Below, in pieces: positions 24,531-33,236 of a DNA stretch of 64,000 nucleotides. How positions within the stretch are numbered: position 1 is the stretch's first letter; every line of letters starts with the position of its first letter. A model generated the notes under the pieces. It was not told the origin of the DNA. It saw only the letters and a list, made by a program, of their open reading frames with translations, and made no database searches. Origin of the DNA: Streptomyces sp. CB02009 (GTDB lineage Bacteria > Actinomycetota > Actinomycetes > Streptomycetales > Streptomycetaceae); contig NZ_LIVV01000001.1 in the NCBI RefSeq assembly GCF_001905825.1, forward strand, positions 1,066,378 to 1,130,377, written 5' to 3'. Both the position numbers and the translations under genes were made by a program.

Positions 24531-25748
24531 TCACGCCGGTCCACCCGCGCCGCCCTCGCCCGGTACGCCGTCGAGGAGTTCCCGAACCAGTGCGCCGACC
24601 TGGTCCGTCTCCAGCAGGAACCCGTCGTGTCCGTAGGGGGACCGGATGACGCGGACCGTGTCCGCGGACGGAATCCCGGCCGCCAGCTCCTCCTGCTGGG
24701 CGAGGGGGTAGAGGCGGTCGGAGTCCACCCCCGCCACCACCGTCCGGGCCCGCACCCGGGCGAGGGCCGCGCCCCGACCGCCGCGGCCCCGTCCGATGTC
24801 GTGGGTGTTCATGGCCTCGACCAGCGTGACGTAGCTGGCCGCGTCGAAGCGCCGGATGAGCTTCACGGCCTGGTGGTCGAGGTAGGACTCGACGCGGTAC
24901 CGGCCACCGCCCCAGGGCCGCTCCCCCTCCTGGGCCTCGTGGCCGAAGCGGCTCTCCAGCTCCTCGGCCGACCGGTAGGTGATGTGTGCGATGCGGCGGG
25001 CGATGCCCAGCCCCGCGTGCGGTCCTCGCCCGGGCCCGGCGTCGTGGTAGTCGCCGCCCCGCCAGTGGGGATCGGCACGGATGGCGTGGAGCTGCGCGGC
25101 GGCCCAGGCGATCTGGTCCGCGCTCGCCGCCGCCGGGCAGGCAAGCAGCAACAGCGAGGCCACCCGCTGCGGTTCGCCGACCGCCCACTCCAACGCGCGC
25201 ATCCCGCCCATGGAACCCCCGACCACCAGCGCCCAGCGCCCGATGCCGAGCGCGTCGGCGAGCCCGGACTCGGCCCGCACCTGGTCACGTTGGGTCAGAC
25301 GGGGAAAGGCGCCGCCCCAGGGACGGCCCCCGGGCCCCGTGGAGGCGGGCCCGCTGCTTCCCTGGCAGCCGCCCAGTACGTTCGGCGCCACCACGAACCA
25401 CCGGTCGGTGTCGAGTGCCCGGCCCGGGCCGACCATCGCGTCCCACCAGCCGGTGGCCTGGTGCCCGGGGCCGGCCTCGCCCGCGACGTGGCTGTCACCG
25501 GTCAGCGCGTGCAGGACGAGCACCGCGTTCGACCGGTCGGGCGCGAGGCGCCCCCACGTCTCGTACGCCAGCCGCACCCGGGGAAGCTCGCCGCCGGCCT
25601 CCAACGCCAGTGGCCGGCCTCGCTGGTGCCACTGGCGCCGACCGGGCGGGTCCCCCTCCCGCCACGCCCCGGTGGCGGGCAGGGGGACCGCGGTGGCCGG
25701 CGTGGCCGAGGCGGACAGGGCGGCCGAGGCGGCTGAGGCGGGGTTCAG
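24531..25748 (-). CDS. metX: Homoserine O-acetyltransferase
   Basis: Alpha/beta-hydrolase-fold enzyme that acetylates homoserine for methionine synthesis. Conserved blocks are LHALTGDSHVAG, WWDAMVGPGRALDT, VVAPNVLGGCQGSSGP, the nucleophile elbow GGSMGGMRALEW, the Asp region VVAGVDSDRLYP and the His in GHDGFLLE. The start needs care: the family N-terminus (AWREGDPPGRRQWH) extends upstream of the first TTG (25604). No ATG, GTG or TTG lies in frame before it, so I place the start at CTG 25748, overlapping the metY stop, with AAGGAAG upstream. If CTG is not used, TTG 25604 gives 357 residues. Translationally coupled to metY. Confidence 0.9.
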   Translation of the reverse strand: MNPASAASAALSASATPATAVPLPATGAWREGDPPGRRQWHQRGRPLALEAGGELPRVRLAYETWGRLAPDRSNAVLVLHALTGDSHVAGEAGPGHQATGWWDAMVGPGRALDTDRWFVVAPNVLGGCQGSSGPASTGPGGRPWGGAFPRLTQRDQVRAESGLADALGIGRWALVVGGSMGGMRALEWAVGEPQRVASLLLLACPAAASADQIAWAAAQLHAIRADPHWRGGDYHDAGPGRGPHAGLGIARRIAHITYRSAEELESRFGHEAQEGERPWGGGRYRVESYLDHQAVKLIRRFDAASYVTLVEAMNTHDIGRGRGGRGAALARVRARTVVAGVDSDRLYPLAQQEELAAGIPSADTVRVIRSPYGHDGFLLETDQVGALVRELLDGVPGEGGAGGPA

Positions 25749-27106
25749 GACGCTTCCTTCGCGGCGCGGAAACCTGCCTCCAGGTCGGCCTTCAGATCGG
25801 CCGGGTTCTCGATGCCCACCGACAGCCGCACCAGCCCCGGAGTGGTGCCGGTCGCGGCGAGCTGCGCCGCGTCGAGCTGACTGTGCGTCGTGGAGGCGGG
25901 GTGGATGACGAGGCTGCGTACGTCACCGATGTTCGCGAGGTGGCTGAACAGCTCCAGACCGTCCACGAACCGCCGGCCCGCCTCGATGCCGCCCCGCAGC
26001 TCGAACGCGAGCACCGCACCGGCGCCGCGCGGCAGGTAGCGGCGCCCCGCCTCGTACCAGCGGTTGGACGCCAGACCGGGGTAGTGCACCGCGGAGACCT
26101 CGTCACGCTGTTCGAGCCACTCGGCCAGTGCCTGGGCGTTCTCCGAGTGCCGCTCGAGACGCAGGCTCAGCGTCTCCACGCCCTGCAGGAGCAGGAACGC
26201 CGAGTGCGGTGCGATGGCGGGCCCGAGGTCGCGCAGCAGCTGCACCCGCAGCTTGACCGCGTACGCCGCCGCGCCGAGGTCGGGCCAGTAGCGAAGCCCG
26301 TGGTAGCTGGGGTCGGGCTCGTTGAAGTCGGGGAAGCGCTCGGGGTGAGCGCCGAAGTCGAAGGTGCCCGCGTCGACGACCACACCGCCGAGCGTGGTGC
26401 CGTGTCCGCCGAGGAACTTGGTGGCCGAGTGCACGACGACGTCCGCCCCGTGCTCGATGGGGCGCAGCAGGTACGGAGTGGGCACGGTGTTGTCGACGAT
26501 GAGCGGCAGACCCGCGGCGTGCGCGATGTCGGCCACACCCCGGACGTCGAGGACGTTGCCGCGCGGGTTGCCGAGGGTCTCGGCGAACAGGGCCTTGGTG
26601 TGCGGCCGTACGGCGGCCCGCCAGGCGTCGAGGTCGTCGGGGTCCTCCACGAACGACACCTCGATGCCGAACTTCGGCAGCGTGTGGTGGAACAGGTTGT
26701 ACGTGCCGCCGTAGAGGGAGGCGCTGGAGACGATGTGGTCACCGGCCGAGGCAAGGTTCAGGATCGCGAGGGTCTCCGCGGCCTGCCCGGACGCGACGGC
26801 GACGGCGGCGACGCCGCCTTCCAGGGCGGCGATCCGCTGTTCGAAGGCGTCCTGGGTGGGGTTGTGGATGCGGGTGTAGATGTTCCCGGGCTCGGCGAGG
26901 GAGAAGAGGTCGGAGGCGTGCTGGGTGTCGCGGAAGACGAAGGAGGTGGTCTGGTAGATCGGCACCGCGCGGGCGCCCGTCGCCGGATCGGGGGCGGTGC
27001 CGGCGTGGAGCTGCTTGGTCTCGAAGGACCAGGCGGGCGTCTCGGCTCCGGCGGGCTCGCTCTCGGGGGTGTGGCCTGCGGTGGGGGCGTCGATGGGCTG
27101 GCTCAT
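25745..27106 (-). CDS. metY: O-acetylhomoserine sulfhydrylase (PLP-dependent, Cys/Met metabolism family)
   Basis: Pyridoxal-phosphate enzyme of 453 residues that would turn O-acetylhomoserine plus sulfide into homocysteine. Motifs are YTRIHNPTQDAFEQRIAALE, SGQAAETLAILNLA, LYGGTYNLF, VDNTVPTPYL and the PLP lysine in VHSATKFLGGHGT. It is longer than cystathionine gamma-synthase and carries the FEGG/HPERF-type insertion of the MetY subgroup. ATG preceded by CGGAGGAG. It forms a unit with metX, and a leader peptide lies about 290 bases upstream, suggesting attenuation in response to sulfur amino acids. Confidence 0.93.
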   Translation of the reverse strand: MSQPIDAPTAGHTPESEPAGAETPAWSFETKQLHAGTAPDPATGARAVPIYQTTSFVFRDTQHASDLFSLAEPGNIYTRIHNPTQDAFEQRIAALEGGVAAVAVASGQAAETLAILNLASAGDHIVSSASLYGGTYNLFHHTLPKFGIEVSFVEDPDDLDAWRAAVRPHTKALFAETLGNPRGNVLDVRGVADIAHAAGLPLIVDNTVPTPYLLRPIEHGADVVVHSATKFLGGHGTTLGGVVVDAGTFDFGAHPERFPDFNEPDPSYHGLRYWPDLGAAAYAVKLRVQLLRDLGPAIAPHSAFLLLQGVETLSLRLERHSENAQALAEWLEQRDEVSAVHYPGLASNRWYEAGRRYLPRGAGAVLAFELRGGIEAGRRFVDGLELFSHLANIGDVRSLVIHPASTTHSQLDAAQLAATGTTPGLVRLSVGIENPADLKADLEAGFRAAKEAS

Positions 27107-27397
27107 GGGTCTCCTCCGGGTGGGTCGAGGGGAGTTGATGGGGGAGGCGGGCGGGGGATCCGCCGGGAGATCGGCCGGGAGATCGGAGTTCCGGCACGAG
27201 AGTGTTCTGCGCTTCGCCCGACAGTGACGACGGCGACGACGGCGACGACGAAGACGGCGACGACATGGGTGACGGTGATGACAGCAGCGACCAGCAGGCG
27301 CGCGAGCCGATGTGGTCGGGCGCGACGTGGTGGCGTGCGAGGGGCGCGCGGGAAGCGTGCGCAGAGGGGGCGCGGGGCGATGCCGCGCGGCGTCGCG
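27107..27397 (-). promoter_or_regulatory. metY 5' leader RNA
   Basis: About 290 bases of untranslated RNA between a leader peptide and metY. The transcript has a long C/U-rich, G-poor stretch with repeated GTCGTCGCC (27227-27272), followed by tandem GATCTCCCGGC. I found neither a SAM-I nor a SAM-IV-like core. The C-rich tract would suit Rho-dependent attenuation linked to leader translation; this is inference. Confidence 0.4.
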
Positions 27398-27472
27398 TCA
27401 GCCGGTGACGGGACAGCCCGTGGTCGTGACACGCACGTAGTCGACGTGGCGACGGGTCACGAGTACGGTCAT
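27398..27472 (-). CDS. Putative sulfur-responsive leader peptide (24 residues) upstream of metYX
   Basis: A 25-codon frame starting ATG-ACC-GTA-CTC, reading through RRHVDYVRV and ending TTTGCPVTG-stop. It matches the pattern of short actinomycete leader peptides that begin with a TRRHVD-like motif and end with one or more Cys, found before sulfur and cysteine genes. Ribosome stalling at the Cys codon could couple cysteine supply to expression of metY and metX. The rapid appearance of a stop and the motif support it; no experimental evidence is implied. Confidence 0.6.
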   Translation of the reverse strand: MTVLVTRRHVDYVRVTTTGCPVTG

Positions 27473-27696
27473 GGCCCCAGATAACCACAGCGGGTCGAGG
27501 CGCACCAGGCCTTCCGGTCACATCGGGTGAATGCGCCCCCTCGCCCGCCCGCCCCGCCCCACCCCGGCCGATGTGAACGTCGGCTGCCCGAACGGGCGTT
27601 GCCGGGCGATTCCGGGCGTCGCCGGGCGGGGTGAGGCGGAGTGAGGCGGGGTGGAAAACCGTACTGCTGTGCACCACCGTCCGGTACGTCTCCCGC

Positions 27697-29157
27697 TCAG
27701 CGCTTGGAGATGCGGACGACGCCGGTCTCGGTGCCCTGGTAGAGGGTGCCGTCGGGGGCGGCCGTCCCGCGCATCTGGAGCGGGTTGTAGACCAGCCCGA
27801 TGCCCAGGTAGGAGCTGCCGAGCTGGGCACCGGTGGCCGGGTCGAGGACGGCGTGGTGGTACTGGGCGAAGGTGTTGAGGCCGGCGCTGCCGGTCGGTCC
27901 GGTCACGGAGACGGTGTAGATCTTTCCGTCGGCGAGCGAGAGCCGGGGCAGGGCGGCGGACTTCACCTTGCTGTTCCACACCACCTCGCAGCCCGTTCCC
28001 TGGGCGTTGACGTCGATCCGGCTCAGACCACCGTCGAAGTTCGCGGAGGAGGGCTCGCTCGCAGGAGCGCCCTCGGGCAGGGCCGGGTAGGGGTAGCCGT
28101 AGGTGTTGGTGACGAAGACGCTGCGGCCGGAGGCGATCACGGCGTCCTCGGTGCCGCTGCGGGCGTACTGGGTGAGCACGGGGACGCGGCAGATCGGCTC
28201 GGGCCCGCCGGCCGCGCGGTAGACGAGCAGGTTCCCGTGAGGGGCGGCGTTGTCGACGATGGTGACGTACTCGGTGCCGTTGCCCGGCCCGAAGAAGCTC
28301 GGGGTGGTCCCGGTGCCCCAGCTGAGCTGGCCGGGCTTGCGGGCCGGGCCGCGGTCGTAGGGCGCCCGCCAGTCCACGACGGGTGTTCCGTCGGGGGCGG
28401 CCGACAGGAGGTAGAGGGCGTGGTCGGTGGCGACGGCGGTACGGCCCGGAACCGTGGAGATGCTGTTCTGGACGCCTTCGCCGGTGCTGATGCTGCGTAC
28501 GGCGCCGGTGCCGGTGTCGACGGTCCCGATCACACCGCCGCTGGTGGCGAACCAGACCCTGCCGTCCCAGGCGGGGGTGAGTCCGACGATGTTGTCCCCG
28601 GCGGGGACGGCGTTGCCCAGGGGTGTCCTCTGGTCGATCCGGAGGGTCCACGAGGATCCGGTGCGCTGGTGGCCGATGCGGACGAGATCGTTGTCGCCGT
28701 CGACGACGACCAGACGGTCCGCGTGGTCGAGGTAGGCGTAGACCCCGCCGAACAGACTGCCCTTGGGCAGGGCGAGCGACGCGAGGTCGGCGCCGGTCGC
28801 GGGGTCGAGCAGGTGGACGGTGGGCGTCTGGCCGAAGATCGTGGTGCAGAGGGCGACCACGTAGCCGTCGCTTCCCACGACCACGGTGGGGCAGGCCGAG
28901 GCGAGGGCCGTACGGGAGTACGTGACGGCGGCCGTGCCGGGCCCCGGGTAGGGCGTGGTGCCGCTGGAGGCGCTGTCGCCGTGCATCGTCGCGGCGCCGT
29001 TGGCCGCGGTGACCGGGTTCTGCGGCGGCGGGGGACCGAAGGAGGCGGCCGGGTCGGCGGCGGAGGCGCCCGTGAGGCCGGCGGCGCTGAGGGCCACGGC
29101 CAGGGCGGAGGCGAGCACGGCGAGGCGGCGCCCGCCGGCGGGCAGGGAGAACGGCAT
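27697..29157 (-). CDS. Secreted PQQ-like beta-propeller protein of unknown function
   Basis: Exported protein of 486 residues with signal peptide MPFSLPAGGRRLAVLASALA followed by an ASA-type cleavage site. The mature part has repeated beta-strand units of the kind found in WD40/PQQ-like propellers: TVVVGSDGYVVALC, VHLLDPATGADLAS, VWFATSGGVIGTVDT, LYLLSAAPDGTPVVDW, TLYQGTETGVVRIS. A single Cys pair could form a disulfide. ATG chosen because GAGG lies nine bases upstream. No catalytic residues recognised; substrate or partner unknown. The gene is monocistronic. Confidence 0.8.
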   Translation of the reverse strand: MPFSLPAGGRRLAVLASALAVALSAAGLTGASAADPAASFGPPPPQNPVTAANGAATMHGDSASSGTTPYPGPGTAAVTYSRTALASACPTVVVGSDGYVVALCTTIFGQTPTVHLLDPATGADLASLALPKGSLFGGVYAYLDHADRLVVVDGDNDLVRIGHQRTGSSWTLRIDQRTPLGNAVPAGDNIVGLTPAWDGRVWFATSGGVIGTVDTGTGAVRSISTGEGVQNSISTVPGRTAVATDHALYLLSAAPDGTPVVDWRAPYDRGPARKPGQLSWGTGTTPSFFGPGNGTEYVTIVDNAAPHGNLLVYRAAGGPEPICRVPVLTQYARSGTEDAVIASGRSVFVTNTYGYPYPALPEGAPASEPSSANFDGGLSRIDVNAQGTGCEVVWNSKVKSAALPRLSLADGKIYTVSVTGPTGSAGLNTFAQYHHAVLDPATGAQLGSSYLGIGLVYNPLQMRGTAAPDGTLYQGTETGVVRISKR

Positions 29158-29529
29158 CGGAAGTCCTCGGGACGGGGAGGGCGGAGGCGGAGACGGCTGC
29201 GGAACGCGGCGGACCGTGGGACGCGCCGCGCGCTGCCGGTGAGCACCACGAGGGCGGCGGGCGCGGCGCGGGGTCCGGGCGCTGTGGGTCCTGCCGACCG
29301 GGTGTGACCGGTGGGCGACGCGGGTCCTGCCGGCCGGATGGGACCGGCCGACGACGCGCAACCGGCGTCGACGCGGAAGCAGCCGAAGGGGTGGGATCGG
29401 CCGACGCGGGGGACCAGCCGTTGCGGTGCCGGCCGATGGTGCGGCCCGGCCCCTGGTTCCGTGTGGCGGTGGCTCCTCGGAACGGCTCTGGCACGGACGC
29501 TAGCCGCTGCCCGGGCGATCCGGATCTTT

Positions 29530-29548
29530 CTGTGACCGCCGGTCACAG
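29530..29548. promoter_or_regulatory. Palindrome CTGTGACC-GCC-GGTCACAG
   Basis: A perfect eight-base inverted repeat with a three-base centre, about 370 bases upstream of the propeller gene. It resembles CRP/FNR-type sites (TGTGA-N7-TCACA) but the spacing is one base longer than the classical one. Confidence 0.45.
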
Positions 29549-29680
29549 CTTGTTCATCCCGTTCATGTTCCCGCAGTCCCTGCGCAACAGAGGGAGCCGT
29601 CGGACCCCGATCCGCGCGGAGGGCGTCTGGTGCCTGCTGCCTGTCACCGCTCACCTGTCACCGGTCGCCTGCCGTCAACA

Positions 29681-29720
29681 GCCGACCGCCCCGGGCCGGA
29701 GGTGGCACGGGGCGGTCGGC
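29681..29720 (-). terminator. Hairpin after the OYE gene
   Basis: GCCGACCGCCCCG and its perfect complement, 13 bases, separated by 14 bases, about 50 bases past the OYE stop on the minus strand. Confidence 0.65.
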
Positions 29721-29768
29721 TCAGTCGGTGATCGGCTGTGGCGGTGAACCGTCAGACGGGTCCGGGGG

Positions 29769-30896
29769 TCAGCTGAGCGTCCTCACGGCGGCGGCGTCGT
29801 ACGGCTTGAGCTCGTCGGTCCGACCCGCCAGGACCTTCGCCGCCCACTCCGGGTCCTGGAGCAGCGCGCGGCCGATGGCGACCATGTCGAACTCGTCCCG
29901 CTCCAGGCGGTCGAGGAGGTCGTCGATGCCCTGCACCGGGGCGCCCTCGCCCGCGAAGGCGTGGATGAAGTCGCCGTCGAGGCCGACCGATCCGACGGTG
30001 ATGGTGGGCCTGCCGGTGAGCTTCTTGGTCCAGCCCGCCAGGTTCAGGTCCGAGTCCTCGAACTCGGGAATCCAGTGGCGGCGGGTGGAGGCGTGGAACG
30101 CGTCGACGCCGGCCGCGGCGAGCGGGGCCAGGATCGCCTCCAGCTCCTGCGGGGTCTCGGCGAGCCGCGCGTCGTAGGCGTCCTGCTTCCACTGCGAGTA
30201 GCGGAAGATCACCGGGAACTCGGGCGAGACGCTCGCGCGGACCGCGGCCACGACCTCGGCCGCGAACTTCGTACGGGCCACGGGGTCGCCGCCGTAGGCG
30301 TCGGTACGGCGGTTCGTCCCCGCCCACAGGAACTGGTCGAGGAGGTAGCCGTGGGCGCCGTGGAGTTCGACGCCGTCGAAGCCGATGCGCTCGGCGGCCG
30401 CGGCGGCCTCGGCGAAGGAGCCGATGACGTCGTCCAGATCGCTCTGGGTCATCGCCTGGCCCGTGCCCTCGGTGCCGTCGGTGCGGATGCCGGAGGGGCC
30501 CATGGCAGGGGCGTCGGGGTAGGGGGCCTGGCCCTGCTCGCGGACCATGCCGATGTGCCACAGCTGCGGGACGATCGTGCCGCCCGCCGCGTGCACGGCC
30601 TCGGCGACCTTCGCCCATCCCGCCAGCTGCTCCTCGCCGTGGAACCGCGGCACGCGGTCGCTCTGCCCGGCGGACGCGTGGCCGACGTAGGTTCCCTCGG
30701 TGACGATCAGGCCCACTCCGGCGGCGGCGCGGCGGGCGTAGTACGAGAGCACGTCCTCACCGGGGACTCCGCCGGGGGAGAACATGCGCGTCATGGGCGC
30801 CATCGCGATGCGGTTCGGGACGGTGAGGCCGTTCAGCGAGACGGGCCGGGAGAGGATCTCGGCGGCGCGGGAGGTGGGGGACGCGGTGACGGTCAC
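29769..30896 (-). CDS. Old yellow enzyme family NADH:flavin oxidoreductase
   Basis: FMN-dependent ene-reductase-like TIM-barrel protein of 375 residues. Family blocks are LTVPNRIAMAPMTRMFSPGGVP, PQLWHIGMV, the substrate-binding FDGVELHGAHGYLLDQFLW with the His-Gly-Ala-His pair, TNRRTDAYGGD and a C-terminal FMN phosphate site DMVAIGRALLQDPEW. GTG at 30896 is chosen because GAGGAG lies eight bases upstream. An earlier ATG near 30953 would place the start within the presumed operator. The divergent MarR gene suggests control by electrophile stress. Confidence 0.9.
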   Translation of the reverse strand: MTVTASPTSRAAEILSRPVSLNGLTVPNRIAMAPMTRMFSPGGVPGEDVLSYYARRAAAGVGLIVTEGTYVGHASAGQSDRVPRFHGEEQLAGWAKVAEAVHAAGGTIVPQLWHIGMVREQGQAPYPDAPAMGPSGIRTDGTEGTGQAMTQSDLDDVIGSFAEAAAAAERIGFDGVELHGAHGYLLDQFLWAGTNRRTDAYGGDPVARTKFAAEVVAAVRASVSPEFPVIFRYSQWKQDAYDARLAETPQELEAILAPLAAAGVDAFHASTRRHWIPEFEDSDLNLAGWTKKLTGRPTITVGSVGLDGDFIHAFAGEGAPVQGIDDLLDRLERDEFDMVAIGRALLQDPEWAAKVLAGRTDELKPYDAAAVRTLS

Positions 30897-30919
30897 AGGG
30901 ACGCTCCTCGTGGCACTTA

Positions 30920-30994
30920 CTTGACAACCTTGATGCTTGATAACTTCATGCAATGAGGTGACGGTAGAGGTCGATGCTTGAGACAGTCAAGTAT
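30920..30994. promoter_or_regulatory. Cluster of CTTGA half-sites between OYE and marR
   Basis: CTTGA occurs at 30920, 30929, 30936 and 30977, and its complement TCAAG at 30987. The nonamer GATGCTTGA is repeated exactly at 30932 and 30973, 41 bases apart. The last site forms an imperfect dyad (ATGCTTGA/TCAAGTAT with a five-base centre). This is the likely control region of both genes by the MarR protein. Confidence 0.6.
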
Positions 30995-31014
30995 CTCGGG
31001 CTAGAGTGAGCCCC

Positions 31015-31449
31015 ATGACAGAAGCTCTCCGCACCGACACGGCCGGGCTCATGGAGCTGCTCTCCGTGTCGCTCGGCGTCTACTACGGCGATTTCACCGT
31101 CGCTGCGGCGAGCGAGAACCTCACGGCGAGCCAGGGCAAGGCCCTGACCGTGCTGCGCCGGGGCCCCGCCGCGATGCGCTCCCTGGCCGAGACCATGACC
31201 TGCGACGCCTCCAACATGACCGGCATCATCGACCGGCTGGAGAAGCGCGGCCTGGTGCGCCGGGAGGCCGACGCCTCCGACCGCCGCGTGAAGAACGTCG
31301 TCCTCACGGCCGACGGCGAGCGTGTCACCGACGCGATCCGCGCGAAGATGCGCAGCACGCAGGAGGGCCTGGAGCGGCTCAGTGACCAGGACAGGGACTC
31401 CCTGTACACCCTGCTCGAACGGGTCTTCGGCTCCAAGCCCGCCACCTGA
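31015..31449 (+). CDS. MarR family regulator of the OYE gene
   Basis: Winged-helix repressor of 144 residues. Dimerisation helices flank the DNA-binding region TASQGKALTVLRRGPAAMRSLAETMTCDASNMTGIIDRLEKRGLVRREA, with the wing DRRVKNVVLTADG. ATG chosen; an in-frame GTG at 31006 is an alternative start. It is divergent from the ene-reductase with a shared 118-base control region. No conserved redox-sensing Cys beyond the single Cys in MTCDAS was seen; that Cys sits in the recognition region and might sense electrophiles. Confidence 0.9.
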   Translation: MTEALRTDTAGLMELLSVSLGVYYGDFTVAAASENLTASQGKALTVLRRGPAAMRSLAETMTCDASNMTGIIDRLEKRGLVRREADASDRRVKNVVLTADGERVTDAIRAKMRSTQEGLERLSDQDRDSLYTLLERVFGSKPAT

Positions 31450-31679
31450 CGTCCGACGCCGGGCCACTCCTGGCGTCCGACGCCGGGCCGCCGGGTGCGC
31501 ATGTCGGGCTGCGTAAGCCGGGTGCGCACGCCGGCCGCGCACGCCGGGTTCGGGAAAATTGGATTGTGCTCTGGCGGTGCCACCGACAGGATCGGCATCA
31601 CCCATGAGTTCTTCCCGGCGCCACGGTCCATCGATGTGAGCTGCCACGTGCGGAGGACGCTCACACGACGGAAGGCCCC

Positions 31680-33179
31680 ATGTCCGCACTCCCCGCGACG
31701 CCCACCCTCTCGCCCGCCCACGTCACCGCCGTCCTGCGGATCCTCGTGCTGTCCACGTTCGTCGTCCTCCTGAACGAGACGATCATGGTCAACGCGATCC
31801 CGCGGCTCATGCGCGAGTTCGACGTCACCGCGGCAGCCGCAGGATGGCTGTCCACGTCCTTCATGCTCACGATGGCCGTCGTCATCCCGGTGACCGGGTG
31901 GTTCCTGCAGCGCGTGACGACCCGCACCGCCTTCAGCCTGGCCATGGCGCTGTTCCTCGCCGGGACGGCGCTGGCCGCGGCCGCGCCCGTCTTCCCGGTG
32001 CTGCTGGCCGCCCGGGTCGTCCAGGCCGCCGGCACCGCCGTCATGATGCCGCTGCTCATGACGACGCTGATGACCCTGGTGCCCCCGCACGACCGCGGTC
32101 GGGTCATGGGCAACATCACCCTCGTCATCTCCGTCGCACCGGCACTCGGCCCGGCGGTCTCCGGTGTGCTGCTGCAGCTGGGGTCGTGGCGCCTGCTGTT
32201 CCTGGCCGTGCTGCCCATCGCCGGAGCCATGGCCGTCTTCGGCCGGAGCAGACTGGTCAACATCGGCGAACCGCAGGCCGTCCCGATCGACTGGGTCTCC
32301 GTGCCCCTGGCGGCGGCGGGGTTCGGCTCCCTGGTCTACGGGCTGAGCGGCCTCGGCGCCGGGGACGCGGCGCACGCCCCCCTGTCCCCGCCGGTCATGA
32401 CCCTGGCCGGCGCCGTGCTGGTGGGCCTGTTCGTGTGGCGACAGCTGGCGCTCCAGCGCTCGTCCACGCCGCTCCTCGACCTGCGCGCCCTGACGTTCCG
32501 CCACTTCTCCGTGGCACTCGCCCTGATGTGCCTGTCCTTCATGGCCCTCATGGGGGCGTTCGTGCTGCTGCCGATCTATCTGCAGGAGGTGCGGGGCCTG
32601 ACCTCGCTCCAGACCGGGCTGCTCCTCATCCCGGGCGGCCTGACCATGGGTCTGCTCGGACCGCAGGTCGGCAAGCTCTACGACCGGTTCGGCGCACCGC
32701 GCCTCGTCGTACCCGGCGCCGTACTCACCGCGCTGTGCCTGGCGCTGTTCGCGCTCACGGGCGAACAGACCTCGCCGTGGGTGGTGCTCGCCCTGCACGT
32801 GGTCCTGAGCGCGGGGATGGCGTTCGTCTTCACGCCTGTCTTCACCTCGGGCCTGTCCGTGCTGCCGCCGCACCTCTACCCTCACGGCTCCGCCATTCTC
32901 GGTTCGCTCCAGCAGGTCGCCGCCGCTGCCGGCACCGCCCTGGTGATCAGCATCATGACGGGACACGCCGCCACGGCGGCGGCCGAGGGCGCCGGCGCCA
33001 CCGGCGCCCTGGCGACCGGCGTCCGCTGGGGGTTCGGCGTCGGGGCCGTACTCGGCGCCGTGGCGGTGCTGATCGCGCTGCTGGTCCGCACGCCGCCCGC
33101 TCCACCCCGGCCGGCTGAGCCGGAGGCCCAGGACGAGGACGGCACGACGCTGGACAAGACCGCTCCCACACCCGGCTGA
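31680..33179 (+). CDS. MFS multidrug efflux transporter, DHA2-type
   Basis: Proton-driven exporter of 499 residues with about 14 predicted helices. Signatures are FVVLLNETIMVNAIPRLMREF in helix 1 (motif D1-like), GWFLQRVTTRTAF as the loop 2-3 motif A, and the helix 5 motif C-like region APALGPAVSGVLL. The substrate is unknown. The ATG has GGAAGG upstream. It follows the marR gene by 230 bases with its own leader and ends at a strong terminator. Confidence 0.9.
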   Translation: MSALPATPTLSPAHVTAVLRILVLSTFVVLLNETIMVNAIPRLMREFDVTAAAAGWLSTSFMLTMAVVIPVTGWFLQRVTTRTAFSLAMALFLAGTALAAAAPVFPVLLAARVVQAAGTAVMMPLLMTTLMTLVPPHDRGRVMGNITLVISVAPALGPAVSGVLLQLGSWRLLFLAVLPIAGAMAVFGRSRLVNIGEPQAVPIDWVSVPLAAAGFGSLVYGLSGLGAGDAAHAPLSPPVMTLAGAVLVGLFVWRQLALQRSSTPLLDLRALTFRHFSVALALMCLSFMALMGAFVLLPIYLQEVRGLTSLQTGLLLIPGGLTMGLLGPQVGKLYDRFGAPRLVVPGAVLTALCLALFALTGEQTSPWVVLALHVVLSAGMAFVFTPVFTSGLSVLPPHLYPHGSAILGSLQQVAAAAGTALVISIMTGHAATAAAEGAGATGALATGVRWGFGVGAVLGAVAVLIALLVRTPPAPPRPAEPEAQDEDGTTLDKTAPTPG

Positions 33180-33188
33180 GATCCGAGG

Positions 33189-33228
33189 GGCCGTGGGGGC
33201 CCGCACTTCGGTGCGGGCCCCCACGGCC
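33189..33228. terminator. Terminator with UUCG tetraloop
   Basis: An 18-base perfect stem (GGCCGTGGGGGCCCGCAC) closed by TTCG, nine bases after the efflux gene and between convergent genes. Confidence 0.88.
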
Positions 33229-33236
33229 TTTCCCGT

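Larger units (their letters stand above)
29158..29768. other. Intergenic region with palindrome and hairpin
   Basis: 610 bases between the propeller gene and the OYE gene, both on the minus strand. It contains degenerate repeats of GACCGGCCGACG near 29340-29410, an inverted repeat at 29530-29548 and the hairpin at 29681-29720. No convincing gene. Confidence 0.5.

Noticed and set aside
27107..27397. SAM-I or SAM-IV riboswitch before metY
   Set aside because: No core helices or conserved junction sequences of these classes were found by eye; a covariance search would decide.
27202..27408. Asp-rich plus-strand frame (DDGDDGDDEDGDD) near 27240
   Set aside because: It is the complement of the C-rich repeats in the metY leader and has no ribosome-binding site or family match.
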